Source of the DNA: Vibrio pomeroyi
GTDB lineage: Bacteria; Pseudomonadota; Gammaproteobacteria; Enterobacterales; Vibrionaceae
Reading direction: 5' to 3'
DNA: 64,000 bases
Assembly: GCF_024347595.1 (NCBI RefSeq)
Contig: NZ_AP025506.1
Location: forward strand, 496,001 to 560,000
Within the stretch, counting starts at the first letter, position 1. Every line of letters starts with the position of its first letter. A program made the translations under genes and the position numbers. A model generated the notes under the pieces. That model was not told the origin of the DNA and made no database searches. It saw only the letters and a program-made list of their open reading frames with translations. Shown piece after piece: positions 54,442-64,000 of the stretch.

Positions 54442-54655
54442 CTTATTACTGATGAGGGAGATGATTTCTTGTCAGGGATAAGGTCGACACAAGGAAGTGT
54501 CAGTATTTCACGTCGAACGTTAATCCTGAACAGCTTGCTTTCCGATCGGCTTATTCTGTTTATTGAAAAGCAGGTTCGGTGAATAAACAAAACTGTTTCA
54601 ATGAGTAAAGTCGCTTTTAGTAAGTAAATAGCAGCGTTACTCAAAATTTAGATAT

Positions 54656-54684
54656 AAAAAAACCGGCCTAGGCCGGTTTTTTTC
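54656..54684. terminator. Bidirectional terminator at the rpsT 3' end
   Basis: A perfect AAAAACCGGCC/GGCCGGTTTTT stem with flanking A- and T-runs, 26 bases after the rpsT stop. Confidence 0.94.
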
Positions 54685-54709
54685 GTTTTGCGTTGTAATC
54701 AAATTTCTA

Positions 54710-54970
54710 TTAAAGAGCTTTGATTGCAGCAGCGAAACGAGACTTATGACGTGCAGCTTTATTCTTATGAATAAGGCCTTTAGTCGCCATACGGTCAAGA
54801 AGTGGTGTAACTTCTACAAGAGCAGCAGTTGCAGCTTCTTTATCACCAGCTGCGATAGCTGCGATAGTCTTTTTCATGTAAGTGCGCATCATAGAACGAC
54901 GGCTAGCATTGTGCTGGCGACGTTTCTCAGCTTGGATAGCGCGCTTCTTAGCAGATTTACTGTTTGCCAA
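54710..54970 (-). CDS. rpsT: 30S ribosomal protein S20, TTG start
   Basis: S20 binds 16S rRNA early in 30S assembly. The 86-residue protein is Lys/Arg/Ala-rich ([39 protein letters not shown]). An ATG at 54985 exists, but homology and the ribosome site GGAG 8 bases upstream support TTG at 54970. E. coli rpsT also starts with UUG, and that weak start is part of its autogenous control. It is alone with its own promoter and terminator. Confidence 0.94.
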   Translation of the reverse strand: MANSKSAKKRAIQAEKRRQHNASRRSMMRTYMKKTIAAIAAGDKEAATAALVEVTPLLDRMATKGLIHKNKAARHKSRFAAAIKAL

Positions 54971-55221
54971 GGGTCTAACTCCCAAAAACTTAGTTCGGTG
55001 ACAATTTAAGGGCGAGGACTATCCCTCATTAGCGCTTAATTGTCAAATGATTTGTGCAAAAACCAATCGTAGCCAAACAAACTTTGGTATGGAAAGGTCA
55101 TCGCGGTTAAGATGGCGGGGATTCTAACAGCATTTTTAGACCAATGCTAATAAATATGCTTCTTAGGATAGGATAGTATTTATCCTCGCTTGAAAGTAAT
55201 CAACTAGTGTCAGAGGTTTCT

Positions 55222-56784
55222 GTGAGTAAACGACTATTAAAGTCAGGCCTGATTGTCAGTGCTATGACTTTTGTTTCCCGTGTATTGGGGCTAGTACGTG
55301 ATGTAGTAGTAGCAAATTTGATGGGGGCTGGAGCGAGTGCCGACGTATTTTTCTTCGCTAATAAAATCCCTAATTTCTTACGTCGACTTTTTGCAGAAGG
55401 TGCGTTTTCTCAAGCGTTTGTTCCTGTATTAACGGAATATCACGCGGCAGGTGATAAAGATAAGACTCGAGATTTAATTGCTAAGGTGTCGGGTACGCTC
55501 GGGGTTTTAGTGTCTATCGTCACGGTTATCGGGGTCTTGGGCTCTGGTGTGATCACCGCGATGTTTGGTGCAGGTTGGTTTATCGACTGGCTGAATGATG
55601 GCCCAGCGGCGCCTAAATTCGAACTGGCGAGCTTCATGCTCAAGATTACCTTCCCTTATTTATGGTTTATCACCTTTGTTGCTTTATCTGGTGCGATTCT
55701 TAATACATTAGGTAAATTTGCGGTCTCTTCTTTTACCCCTGTGTTCTTGAACGTAATGATCATCGGCGCAGCGTGGTTTATCTCTCCTAATCTGGAACAG
55801 CCTGAAATTGGCTTGGCTATCGGTGTATTCCTTGGTGGTTTAGTCCAATTCCTATTCCAAATGCCTTTCTTAATAAAAGCGGGTGTGTTGGTTAAGCCGA
55901 AGTGGGGCTGGAGAGATCCGGGTGTCGTTAAGATCCGCACATTAATGATCCCAGCACTGTTTGGTGTGTCTGTTAGTCAAATCAACTTATTGTTTGATAC
56001 CTTCATTGCCAGTTTCCTAGCGACGGGCTCTATCAGTTGGCTGTATTACTCAGATCGCTTACTTGAATTCCCATTAGGGTTGTTTGGTATCGCGATTGCG
56101 ACGGTGATTCTTCCTGCTTTATCTCGTAAACACGTAGACGCTCAAGGGGAAGGGTTCGCACATACCATGGACTGGGGCGTGCGCATGGTTTTGCTGCTTG
56201 GTATTCCTGCGATGTTAGGTCTTATCGTGTTAGCTAAACCTATGTTGATGGTGCTCTTCATGCGTGGTGAGTTCTCTCCACATGATGTACAACAGGCATC
56301 GATGTCATTGGTTGCGTACGCATCTGGCTTGCTTAACTTCATGCTGATAAAGGTATTGGCTCCGGGATACTACTCTCGCCAAGATACGAAAACACCGGTT
56401 AAGTACGGCATTATCGCTATGGTGACCAACATGGTGTTTAACGCGATCTTTGCTTATTTCTATGGTTATGTTGGTTTGGCGATTGCAACTGCATTGTCTG
56501 CCTTTGTGAATATGGCCTTGTTATATAGAGGATTACATCTTGCGGGTGTATATCAATTAACGAAGACAACTTTATTGTTCAGTGCCAAATTGATTATCTC
56601 GGGTGTGGTGATGGTAGCCGCTATTTTATGGCAGCTGGATAATATGCAACATTGGCTTGAATGGAGCTTTAGCCAGAGAGCGCTGACATTAACAGGCTTG
56701 ATTGGACTTGGTGGCTTTGTTTATATTGTTTCGGTACTGATTTTAGGTATCCGAGTAAAACATTTAAAAGCAGCGACAGATTAA
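55222..56784 (+). CDS. murJ: Lipid II flippase MurJ (MviN)
   Basis: MurJ moves the peptidoglycan precursor lipid II across the inner membrane. The 520-residue protein has about fourteen membrane helices of the MOP exporter superfamily, with the family opening SRVLGLVRDVVVANLMGAGA, the conserved FLRRLFAEGAFSQAFVPVL and a long hydrophobic C-terminus. I chose GTG 55222 (AGAGG 6 bases upstream) over GTG 55207. It is divergent from rpsT and precedes ribF by 70 bases. Confidence 0.94.
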   Translation: MSKRLLKSGLIVSAMTFVSRVLGLVRDVVVANLMGAGASADVFFFANKIPNFLRRLFAEGAFSQAFVPVLTEYHAAGDKDKTRDLIAKVSGTLGVLVSIVTVIGVLGSGVITAMFGAGWFIDWLNDGPAAPKFELASFMLKITFPYLWFITFVALSGAILNTLGKFAVSSFTPVFLNVMIIGAAWFISPNLEQPEIGLAIGVFLGGLVQFLFQMPFLIKAGVLVKPKWGWRDPGVVKIRTLMIPALFGVSVSQINLLFDTFIASFLATGSISWLYYSDRLLEFPLGLFGIAIATVILPALSRKHVDAQGEGFAHTMDWGVRMVLLLGIPAMLGLIVLAKPMLMVLFMRGEFSPHDVQQASMSLVAYASGLLNFMLIKVLAPGYYSRQDTKTPVKYGIIAMVTNMVFNAIFAYFYGYVGLAIATALSAFVNMALLYRGLHLAGVYQLTKTTLLFSAKLIISGVVMVAAILWQLDNMQHWLEWSFSQRALTLTGLIGLGGFVYIVSVLILGIRVKHLKAATD

Positions 56785-56854
56785 TACTGATTAGTATATA
56801 ATCCGTCGGTTTCACACAATAAATGATGCAAATAACAGGTTTTAGCTGATCATA

Positions 56855-57790
56855 ATGGAACTGATCCGAGGTATACACAATATTAAAGCGCAGCATCATG
56901 GCTGTGTATTAACCATAGGTAACTTCGATGGTGTTCATTTAGGACATCAAGAGGTTCTGAGTCAGGTTTCTAAACAAGCTGCAGCATTAGGGCTACCTTC
57001 TGTTGTTATGACGTTTGAGCCGCAACCTATGGAGCTGTTTGCCCGAGATAGAGCGCCAGCACGTTTAACTCGCTTACGCGATAAGTACGTGCAACTGAGC
57101 AAGCTAGATATCAGTCGTTTATTGTGTGTCAATTTTAATCAGTATTTTGCAAGTTTATCCGCAGAAGCATTCATTAAAGATCTTTTGGTTGATAAGCTTG
57201 GTGTGAAGTTCTTGGTGGTTGGTGACGATTTTTGCTTTGGCAAAGGCCGCACTGGTAATTTCGCTATGCTTAAAGAAGCGGGCGAAAAGTATGGCTTTGA
57301 GGTGGTAAGCACCCAAAGTTATTGCTTAAACCAATTACGAGTCAGCAGTACTGAGATACGAAATGCATTAGCGGTCGATGACTTGGCTGCAAGTGCTACC
57401 ATGTTAGGACGTGATTACAGTATTAGTGGTCGTGTGTCCCATGGTCGTAAACTGGGGAGAACCATAGGTTTCCCTACCGCTAATATTCCATTAAAGCGTT
57501 GTGTTTCTCCTGTATCGGGAGTGTATGTTGTTGAAGCATTGGATATCGATGGGGTTCCTGTCGGTGGCGTTGCTAATATTGGACAACGACCAACTGTTAA
57601 TGGTGTAAGGCAGCAATTAGAAGTGCACTTTTTTGACTTTAAAGCCAATTTGTATGGTAAACAGTTAGAAGTACGACTTTTGCACAAACTGCGCGACGAG
57701 ATAAAGTTTGAATCGTTCGACGCATTAAAGAATCAAATAGAATTGGATGCTGAAGCTGCAAGGGTGTGGCTGCTTCAGCTAAAGAATTAA
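56855..57790 (+). CDS. ribF: Bifunctional riboflavin kinase / FAD synthetase
   Basis: RibF makes FMN from riboflavin and then FAD. The 311-residue protein has the nucleotidyltransferase motif TIGNFDGVHLGHQ (residues about 21-33) with its HxGH-like signature, VVGDDFCFGKGRTGN, and the riboflavin kinase core GRTIGFPTANI, followed by NIGQRPTVNG and the C-terminal FEVHF-like strand. It lies 63 bases before ileS, as in the E. coli ribF-ileS-lspA-fkpB-ispH cluster. FAD supply is used by GltD and other flavoproteins. Confidence 0.95.
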   Translation: MELIRGIHNIKAQHHGCVLTIGNFDGVHLGHQEVLSQVSKQAAALGLPSVVMTFEPQPMELFARDRAPARLTRLRDKYVQLSKLDISRLLCVNFNQYFASLSAEAFIKDLLVDKLGVKFLVVGDDFCFGKGRTGNFAMLKEAGEKYGFEVVSTQSYCLNQLRVSSTEIRNALAVDDLAASATMLGRDYSISGRVSHGRKLGRTIGFPTANIPLKRCVSPVSGVYVVEALDIDGVPVGGVANIGQRPTVNGVRQQLEVHFFDFKANLYGKQLEVRLLHKLRDEIKFESFDALKNQIELDAEAARVWLLQLKN

Positions 57791-57853
57791 TCGGATGATT
57801 CCACCGATTAACATAATGTCTAACTTCGCCCAATATAACGGAATTAAGAATCG

Positions 57854-60694
57854 ATGAGTGATTATAAAGATACCCTGAACTTACCAGAAACAGGGTTCCC
57901 AATGCGCGGCAATCTGGCAAATCGTGAGCCAGAAATGCTTAAGCGTTGGTACAAAGAAGATCTTTACGGCGAAATCCGTAAGGCAAAGAAAGGTAAAAAA
58001 TCTTTCGTACTGCATGATGGCCCTCCATACGCGAACGGCGACATTCACATTGGCCACGCGCTGAATAAGATTCTTAAAGACATTATTATTAAATCTAAGA
58101 CCCTTTCTGGTTTTGATGCACCGTACATCCCGGGTTGGGACTGTCACGGTCTTCCAATCGAACTAATGGTTGAGAAGAAGAAAGGTAAGCCAGGTCAGAA
58201 GATTTCGGCTGCTGAATTCCGCGAAGAGTGTCGTAAGTACGCTGCGGGCCAAGTTGAAGGTCAAAAAGAGAGCTTCAAACGTCTTGGTATCATGGGCGAG
58301 TGGGACAAACCTTACCGCACTATGGATTTCGGTACAGAAGCGAACATCATTCGTTCTCTAGGTAAAATCGCAGACAAAGGTCACCTTCTTAAAGGTTTCA
58401 AACCAGTTCACTGGTGTACTGACTGTGGTTCTGCTCTGGCTGAAGCTGAAGTTGAATACAAAGATAAAGTTTCTCCATCTATCGATGTGAAATTTACTGC
58501 AGCTGACGAAGCGGCTCTTCTAGAGAAATTTACTCTAGCTGAAGGCCACGCGGGTCAGGGCGAAATCTCTATCGTTATCTGGACAACAACACCATGGACT
58601 CTGCCTGCTAACCGCGCAGTATGTCTACGTGATGATCTTGAATACGTGCTTATCCAAGTTGAAGCGAATGGCGACCAGCCCGCTCAACGTATCGTTGTTG
58701 CTTCTGAACTAGCAAAAGACGTAATGGATCGTGCAGGTATCGAGCACTTCCACAACCTTGGTTTTGCTACTGGTGCTGATCTTGAGCTTTCTCAGTTCAA
58801 CCACCCGTTCTACGACTTTACTGTTCCTGCTGTTCTTGGTGACCACGTTACAACAGATTCAGGTACTGGTGTGGTTCACACTGCGCCTGGTCACGGTCAA
58901 GAGGATTTCGTGGTTGGTAAGAAATACAACCTAGAAATCGCTAACCCAGTAGGCTCAAACGGCGTTTACCTGCCAGATACAGAGCTATTTGCTGGTCAAC
59001 ATGTATTCAAAGCGAACGATTCTGTTTTAGAAGTTCTAAAAGAGAAAGGTGCACTTCTGCATCACCACGCTTACGAGCACAGCTACCCACACTGTTGGAG
59101 ACATAAAACTCCAATCATTTTCCGTGCAACACCACAATGGTTCATCTCTATGGATCAAGCTGGTCTACGTGCAAAAGCACTAGAGTCAACTAAGAATGTT
59201 GAGTGGATGCCAGAGTGGGGTCAAAGCCGTATCGAAGGTATGATCGAAGGTCGCCCTGAGTGGTGTATCTCTCGTCAACGTACTTGGGGTGTGCCAATTG
59301 CTCTGTTCGTTCATAAAGAAACGTCAGAACTTCACCCTGATAGCCCTGCACTTATTGAAAAAGTAGCGAAGCTAGTTGAAGATAAAGGCATTCAAGCTTG
59401 GTGGGATGTAGACGCTGCTGAACTTATGGGCGCAGAAGACGCTGATAAGTACGAAAAAGTAATGGATACGCTAGACGTATGGTTCGACTCAGGTGTTACG
59501 CACTTCTCTGTTGTTGACTCTCGTGAAGAATACAACGGCAACAGTGCTGATCTTTACCTTGAAGGTTCAGACCAACACCGTGGCTGGTTCCAGTCTTCTC
59601 TAATTTCATCTATCGCGATGAAAGACGAAGCACCATACAAGCAAGTGCTAACTCACGGTTTCGTGGTTGATGGTAACGGCCGTAAGATGTCTAAATCTAT
59701 CGGTAACGTTGTTGCACCTAAAGATGTAACCAACAAGCTAGGTGCAGATATCCTGCGTCTATGGGTTGCTTCGACAGACTACACGGGTGAAGTTGCGGTT
59801 TCTGATGAAATCCTGAAGCGTTCAGCTGATGCTTACCGTCGTATTCGTAACACAGCTCGTTTCTTCCTAGCGAATTTGAACGGTTTCAACCCTGAAACTG
59901 ACCTAGTTCCTGCTGAAGAGATGGTTGCACTTGATCGCTGGGCTGTTGGCCGTGCACAAGCTGCACAAGAAGAGATCGTTAAAGCATACGGTGAGTACAA
60001 CACTCACGGTGTAACTCAGCGTCTAATGCAGTTCTGTTCTATCGAAATGGGTTCTTTCTACCTAGACGTAATCAAAGACCGTCAGTACACAGCGAAGCAG
60101 GGCAGCCATGCTCAACGTAGCTGTCAGACTGCGCTTTACTACATCGTAGAAGCTCTAGTTCGTTGGATGGCACCTATCATGTCGTTCACTGCAGATGAAA
60201 TCTGGAACGAGATGCCTGGTCAACGTGACAAGTTCGTATTCACGGGTGAGTGGTTCGAAGGTCTATTTGGTCTTGCTGAAGGCGAAGAGCTAAGCAACGA
60301 ATTCTGGGCTGAAATCCAAACCGTTCGTGGCGCAGTGAACAAGCTTCTTGAAGACGCTCGTAAAGAGAAAACAATCGGTGGTGCTCTGCAAGCTGAAGTG
60401 ACTCTATACGCTGACGACGCAATAGCGGCTAAGATCAACAAGCTAGAAGATGAGCTACGTTTCGTACTTATCACTTCTGCTGCGGTTGTTAAGCCACTAA
60501 GCGAGAAGTCTGATGCAGCTCAAGCGACAGACGTTGAAGGTCTATTTGTTGAAGTAGCAGCGACTGAAGCTGAGAAGTGTGACCGTTGCTGGCACCACAC
60601 TCCAGATGTAGGCACTATCGAAGGTCACGAGAAAGTTTGTGGTCGTTGTGTGTCGAACATTGACGGTGAAGGCGAAGTGCGTAAATTCGCATAA
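57854..60694 (+). CDS. ileS: Isoleucyl-tRNA synthetase
   Basis: The 946-residue class I synthetase has the HIGH motif in [14 protein letters not shown], the CP1 editing domain with [14 protein letters not shown], the KMSKS motif in [11 protein letters not shown], and a C-terminal zinc-binding tail with [12 protein letters not shown] and CGRCVSNI. All domains of the bacterial type are complete. It is not the mupirocin-resistant eukaryote-like type. A terminator follows, but lspA lies only 158 bases downstream. Confidence 0.97.
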   Translation: MSDYKDTLNLPETGFPMRGNLANREPEMLKRWYKEDLYGEIRKAKKGKKSFVLHDGPPYANGDIHIGHALNKILKDIIIKSKTLSGFDAPYIPGWDCHGLPIELMVEKKKGKPGQKISAAEFREECRKYAAGQVEGQKESFKRLGIMGEWDKPYRTMDFGTEANIIRSLGKIADKGHLLKGFKPVHWCTDCGSALAEAEVEYKDKVSPSIDVKFTAADEAALLEKFTLAEGHAGQGEISIVIWTTTPWTLPANRAVCLRDDLEYVLIQVEANGDQPAQRIVVASELAKDVMDRAGIEHFHNLGFATGADLELSQFNHPFYDFTVPAVLGDHVTTDSGTGVVHTAPGHGQEDFVVGKKYNLEIANPVGSNGVYLPDTELFAGQHVFKANDSVLEVLKEKGALLHHHAYEHSYPHCWRHKTPIIFRATPQWFISMDQAGLRAKALESTKNVEWMPEWGQSRIEGMIEGRPEWCISRQRTWGVPIALFVHKETSELHPDSPALIEKVAKLVEDKGIQAWWDVDAAELMGAEDADKYEKVMDTLDVWFDSGVTHFSVVDSREEYNGNSADLYLEGSDQHRGWFQSSLISSIAMKDEAPYKQVLTHGFVVDGNGRKMSKSIGNVVAPKDVTNKLGADILRLWVASTDYTGEVAVSDEILKRSADAYRRIRNTARFFLANLNGFNPETDLVPAEEMVALDRWAVGRAQAAQEEIVKAYGEYNTHGVTQRLMQFCSIEMGSFYLDVIKDRQYTAKQGSHAQRSCQTALYYIVEALVRWMAPIMSFTADEIWNEMPGQRDKFVFTGEWFEGLFGLAEGEELSNEFWAEIQTVRGAVNKLLEDARKEKTIGGALQAEVTLYADDAIAAKINKLEDELRFVLITSAAVVKPLSEKSDAAQATDVEGLFVEVAATEAEKCDRCWHHTPDVGTIEGHEKVCGRCVSNIDGEGEVRKFA

Positions 60695-60729
60695 CCGCTC
60701 AGAGAAAGACTGAACTTTTTGTAAAAATT

Positions 60730-60760
60730 ATAGCCCCAGTATCAACTGGGGTTATTTTTA
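60730..60760 (+). terminator. Terminator after ileS
   Basis: A GCCCCAGT/ACTGGGGT stem with an ATCA loop is followed by ATTTTTA, a moderate intrinsic terminator. Confidence 0.75.
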
Positions 60761-60852
60761 ATTATAGGAAATGTGTTTCGCCAAGTTGGGTACTGATGAT
60801 CACTTAAATCAGGTGAGAATGAATACCAGCTTCGTAAATACTAGGAATAGAA

Positions 60853-61353
60853 ATGAGTGAAGTTTCGTTAAAACAATCTGGTGTGCGTTGGTTATGGTTG
60901 GCTCTATTGGTCTTCCTTGCAGATATCGGCATTAAACTTTTTGTCATGGACAACATGGGTTATGGCTGGGCAAACCGTATTGAGGTGCTGCCGTTCTTTA
61001 ACTTCTTGTACGTTCATAACTACGGTGCAGCATTTAGCTTCTTGAGCGACCAAAGTGGTTGGCAGCGTTGGTTATTTACCGGTATCGCATTTGCAGTAAC
61101 GGGCATGCTGACGTACTGGATGAGCAAACTACCAGCGACAGAAAAGTGGAACAACATCGCTTATGCAATCATCATTGGTGGTGCGGTTGGCAACGTATTT
61201 GACCGTGTAGTACACGGCTTTGTTGTCGATTACTTAGACTTCTACTGGGGCACTTACCACTGGCCTGCATTCAACTTAGCGGATATGGGAATCTGTATCG
61301 GTGCTGCGATGATCATCCTCGATGGTTTCCGCAAGAAAGATGAAAGCAAATAG
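60853..61353 (+). CDS. lspA: Lipoprotein signal peptidase (signal peptidase II)
   Basis: LspA cleaves the signal peptide of diacylglyceryl-modified prolipoproteins. The 166-residue protein has four membrane helices and the two catalytic Asp motifs, [14 protein letters not shown] and [12 protein letters not shown], plus the [17 protein letters not shown] segment. The start ATG has AGGAATAG upstream. Globomycin would be its inhibitor. It completes the lgt-lspA lipoprotein pathway in the window. Confidence 0.96.
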   Translation: MSEVSLKQSGVRWLWLALLVFLADIGIKLFVMDNMGYGWANRIEVLPFFNFLYVHNYGAAFSFLSDQSGWQRWLFTGIAFAVTGMLTYWMSKLPATEKWNNIAYAIIIGGAVGNVFDRVVHGFVVDYLDFYWGTYHWPAFNLADMGICIGAAMIILDGFRKKDESK

Positions 61354-61432
61354 GCGAATAAGCCTTAAGTAAAAACGCTTTGAAATAGATTGCCTTAAAG
61401 TCAGTCTATGACTCACAGAATAGAATAGCCCT

Positions 61433-61468
61433 AAGCGCTGTCGGTTGATTCCGGTGGCGCTTTTTTTT
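61433..61468 (+). terminator. Terminator after lspA
   Basis: AAGCGC/GCGCTT plus CGG/CCG arms form an interrupted stem followed by eight T. It separates lspA from fkpB. Confidence 0.8.
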
Positions 61469-61537
61469 ATGCTGCAACTAATATGAGAGCAAAGCAGAAT
61501 GCGTTCTCAAATAATAAAGAAGTCTAAGGAAAGTAAC

Positions 61538-61969
61538 GTGGCAGCAATTAAAAATGATTCAGCAGTAACCCTACACTTTACGATTAAGATGAAGGATGGT
61601 TCAGTTGCCGATAGTACGGAAAATATGGGCAAACCAGCGAAGTTCGTTATGGGTGATGGCAGCCTAAGTGAGAACTTCGAAGCATGTCTGCTTGGACTTG
61701 AAGAAGGCACAGAAAAGTCTATCGAACTGAAAGCACAAGATGCGTTCGGTATGCCTAATCCAGACCATATTCACCATATGGATAAAGCAAAATTTGCTGG
61801 TGGCACAGATGTTGAAGTTGGCACCATCATGGCATTCTCTGGCCCTGACGGTATGGAAATCCCAGGTATTATTACAGATATCGCGGGTGACTCAGTGACG
61901 GTTGATTTTAATCACCCACTAGCAGGCCAAGACGTTACGTTTGATGTCAATATCTTAGCTGTCGAATAG
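61538..61969 (+). CDS. fkpB: FKBP-type peptidyl-prolyl isomerase FkpB (SlpA)
   Basis: A 143-residue cytoplasmic PPIase/chaperone of the SlyD-like type, with FKBP domain landmarks (HFTIKMKDGSVADSTENMGK, LSENFEACLLGLEEGTEKSI) and the inserted IF domain between. The C-terminus VDFNHPLAGQDVTFDV is the family signature. It starts at GTG 61538 (AAGGA 6 bases upstream); an ATG at 61499 is less likely. It lacks the His-rich tail of SlyD. As in E. coli, it lies between lspA and ispH. Confidence 0.94.
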   Translation: MAAIKNDSAVTLHFTIKMKDGSVADSTENMGKPAKFVMGDGSLSENFEACLLGLEEGTEKSIELKAQDAFGMPNPDHIHHMDKAKFAGGTDVEVGTIMAFSGPDGMEIPGIITDIAGDSVTVDFNHPLAGQDVTFDVNILAVE

Positions 61970-62104
61970 CTCTCTTAACGTTAGAATAGCACCGCCTTAC
62001 AGCTGTGACACACAACCCAGAGCTTCACTGTCTAGGCGCTTCACTGTAGAATGCGAACCTCGCTGACGGCGAACTCTATAGAAACAACCTTAGTACCGCG
62101 GTAA

Positions 62105-63064
62105 ATGATGAGCAATGAAATGAAAATAATGTTAGCTAACCCTCGTGGCTTTTGTGCCGGTGTCGATCGTGCGATCAGCATCGTAGAGCGCGCACTTGAA
62201 ATGTATCAGCCACCGATTTATGTTCGCCATGAAGTGGTACATAACCGCTTTGTTGTTGAAGGGCTTAAGCAACGTGGTGCTATTTTTGTCGAAGAGCTGA
62301 GTGAAGTGCCAGACGATAACATCGTAATTTTCTCTGCTCACGGTGTATCTCAAGCTGTTCGTAAAGAAGCGAAAGAGCGTGAACTGACTGTATTTGATGC
62401 AACGTGTCCTTTGGTGACGAAAGTTCATATGGAGGTTGCTCGTGCGAGCCGCAAACATATGGAAGTAGTACTGATTGGTCACGCAGGTCACCCTGAAGTT
62501 GAAGGTACTATGGGTCAGTACGCTAGTCAAACCGGTGGTATGTACTTGGTTGAAAGACCAGAGGACGTACAGAACCTAGTGGTGAATGATCCAACTAACT
62601 TGCACTACGTGAGCCAAACTACGCTGTCTGTGGATGAGACGGCTGATGTGATAGAAGAGCTACGTCGTGTGTTCCCTGAGATTCAAGGTCCACGTAAAGA
62701 CGACATCTGTTACGCGACTCAAAACCGTCAAGACGCAGTGCGTGAGATGGCAAACGACGTTGACGTAGTGATTGTGGTTGGTTCTAAGAACTCATCGAAT
62801 TCAACACGTTTAAAAGAGCTGGCTGAGAAGCTTGGCACACCAGGTTACCTAACGGATTGTCCTGAAGACATTCAAACAGAATGGGTTGAAGGCAAGAAGA
62901 AAATCGGTGTAACCGCTGGTGCTTCTGCTCCTGAAGAGCTAGTTAACCAAATCTTAGATCGTATCCGTGAGTTAGGTGCGACTGATGTTGAAGAGATTCA
63001 AGGTCGTGAAGAGAACATGTTCTTCGAAGTACCGAAAGAGCTACAGATCAAGCAAGTCGATTAA
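62105..63064 (+). CDS. ispH: 4-hydroxy-3-methylbut-2-enyl diphosphate reductase
   Basis: IspH carries out the last step of the MEP isoprenoid pathway, making IPP and DMAPP. The 319-residue protein has the three cluster cysteines in [24 protein letters not shown] and [11 protein letters not shown], and the catalytic Glu in [14 protein letters not shown]. Several closely spaced in-frame Met codons precede MLANPRGF, so the exact start (62105, 62108 or 62120) is uncertain. The C-terminal block [18 protein letters not shown] is standard for the family. Confidence 0.96.
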   Translation: MMSNEMKIMLANPRGFCAGVDRAISIVERALEMYQPPIYVRHEVVHNRFVVEGLKQRGAIFVEELSEVPDDNIVIFSAHGVSQAVRKEAKERELTVFDATCPLVTKVHMEVARASRKHMEVVLIGHAGHPEVEGTMGQYASQTGGMYLVERPEDVQNLVVNDPTNLHYVSQTTLSVDETADVIEELRRVFPEIQGPRKDDICYATQNRQDAVREMANDVDVVIVVGSKNSSNSTRLKELAEKLGTPGYLTDCPEDIQTEWVEGKKKIGVTAGASAPEELVNQILDRIRELGATDVEEIQGREENMFFEVPKELQIKQVD

Positions 63065-63086
63065 TCTTTATCGACTCGTAAACAGT

Positions 63087-63118
63087 AAAAAGCCAACGTT
63101 GATGCGCTGGCTTTTTTG
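63087..63118 (+). terminator. Terminator of ispH
   Basis: An AAAAGCCA/TGGCTTTT stem with an imperfect CG-containing extension, followed by a T-run. It also faces the convergent btsR-like gene. Confidence 0.85.
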
Positions 63119-63147
63119 ATCGTGCAATATCTAAGCTTAAATTATGC

Positions 63148-63879
63148 TTACTGAAGGCCGAGTTGCTCTTTTAACGTCTTGAGGTAGCGACGGCTAACAG
63201 GGACTTCAAAGCCTGTCAGTGTAATGATCTCGGCCAGTCCATTTTCTAACAACTTGATCTCTTGGATCGATTTTATGTTGATCAAATATTGTCGATGACA
63301 GCGGATCAAATCGGTCTTTTCTTCCAAGATCTTCAGGGTTAGTTGTGAGGTTGCCGTTTGTGATGAGCTGCGAACATGCACGCCACTGATATCGGAATAG
63401 GCGCATTCAACCGTTTGGCTTGCCATGATCACAATGCGGTTATGACCAATACACGGAATCTGCTCTAAGTGGCAGGGAGCAATCGCAGAGATGTCTTGTT
63501 CAGGTGCTTTCTGGTTTTGCTTGATGACTTTATTCAGACGACAAACACTCTTGTTTAATCGACAAGGTTCAACGGGCTTGAGTAGGTAGTCAAAGGCATT
63601 GTCTTCAAAGGCTTGAATCGCATATTGATCGTAGGCGGTCACAAACACCACGTAAGGCATGGTTTCCGGGTCAAGCATGCTCAGTAATTCAATCCCAGTG
63701 ACCTGAGGCATTTGAATGTCCAAATACACCACATCAGGCTTGAGAAGGTTGATCTGCTTAAGCCCTTCAATTGCGTTACTCGCTTGACCAATGACTTCAA
63801 CTTCTCCAGTTTCAGTCAGCAGCTCAATCAACTCTTCGCGAGCAAAAAGCTCATCATCGACAACTAGTGCTTTTAACAT
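63148..63879 (-). CDS. btsR: LytTR-family response regulator, BtsR-like
   Basis: The 243-residue protein closely resembles E. coli BtsR (YehT). It has a receiver domain (1-120) with Asp54 (VYLDIQMPQ) and Lys in LLKPVEP, and a C-terminal LytTR DNA-binding domain (about 138-243) with LIRCHRQYLINIKSIQEI and VPVSRRYLKTLKEQLGL. In E. coli BtsS/BtsR senses pyruvate and activates the transporter gene btsT. A LytS-like kinase gene is expected upstream, but the 121 bases to the window edge are non-coding, so it was not seen here. The gene symbol rests on similarity alone. Confidence 0.82.
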   Translation of the reverse strand: MLKALVVDDELFAREELIELLTETGEVEVIGQASNAIEGLKQINLLKPDVVYLDIQMPQVTGIELLSMLDPETMPYVVFVTAYDQYAIQAFEDNAFDYLLKPVEPCRLNKSVCRLNKVIKQNQKAPEQDISAIAPCHLEQIPCIGHNRIVIMASQTVECAYSDISGVHVRSSSQTATSQLTLKILEEKTDLIRCHRQYLINIKSIQEIKLLENGLAEIITLTGFEVPVSRRYLKTLKEQLGLQ

Positions 63880-64000
63880 CCTACAATCTTCATTTTGATT
63901 CTATCCCTGCTTGTTTCTATATATGTCTTCTAAATATGCTTACCGAGAAGCTATCACCTACGAAAAGACCGCTATTTTAGTATAGGTATGATAAAGCTCA

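Noticed and set aside
1..64000. tRNA or rRNA genes, CRISPR arrays, prophage
   Set aside because: No tRNA-like cloverleaf, rRNA segment, regularly spaced repeat array or phage structural gene was noticed on either strand by eye; tRNAscan-SE and a CRISPR finder would settle this.

Overview
The window is a gene-dense stretch of gammaproteobacterial chromosome and almost certainly comes from a Vibrio, probably the main chromosome. Evidence: a VpsR-type regulator, HlyU, NptA, a 283-residue thymidylate synthase unlike the E. coli enzyme, ArcA/ArcB at near-E. coli lengths, and many gene neighbourhoods shared with E. coli and V. cholerae. Product names come from recognising protein sequences; no database search was run.

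Layout. 1-5131: gltD (cut by the left edge) and gltB on the minus strand. 5662-11412: yhcC, a PAS-GGDEF diguanylate cyclase, arcB and a small lipoprotein. 11537-13839: arcA behind a perfect FNR box, an RraA-like gene and a small exported beta-rich protein. 14085-19021: the threonine operon with leader peptide, attenuator and thrABC. 19202-27104: FMN reductase, grcA with two FNR boxes, nfo, a 36-codon small gene, a 268-bp MITE-like repeat, ung, a hemerythrin, a small DUF3545-like gene, alsT and yaaA. 27216-31588: srmB, trmN6, brnQ, fldB. 31739-38208: xerD-dsbC-recJ-prfB-lysS in E. coli order, prfB keeping its +1 frameshift. 38480-42491: vpsR, a complete IS1111-group insertion sequence that splits the vpsR terminator, two small genes and a 103-residue protein. 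42561-49152: mutH, an unusual spacer full of DnaA boxes, then rppH-ptsP-TSUP permease-lgt-thyA. 49277-54441: a CadC/ToxR-like membrane regulator, a small membrane protein, nptA, nhaR, hlyU. 54710-63064: rpsT, murJ, ribF-ileS-lspA-fkpB-ispH. 63148-63879: a BtsR-like LytTR response regulator.

How the parts connect. Oxygen and redox control is prominent: ArcB/ArcA, an FNR box upstream of arcA, and two FNR boxes 53 bp apart upstream of grcA, the spacing I recall for E. coli yfiD. Cyclic di-GMP is a second theme: a diguanylate cyclase with intact active and inhibitory sites lies upstream of arcB, and VpsR, a known c-di-GMP-responsive biofilm activator, is encoded about 30 kb away. DNA repair and replication genes recur (nfo, ung, recJ, xerD, mutH).

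The most notable non-coding features are (1) eight DnaA-box-like 9-mers, three exact, around an AT-rich segment between mutH and rppH, a candidate DARS/datA-like or origin-like locus; (2) the IS1111 element, whose inferred ends rebuild a perfect terminator on removal and a 17-bp-spaced promoter on circularisation, with a structured 3' region likely to encode its guide RNA; and (3) two well-signalled small genes of 36 and 40 codons. No tRNA, rRNA, CRISPR array or prophage was seen.
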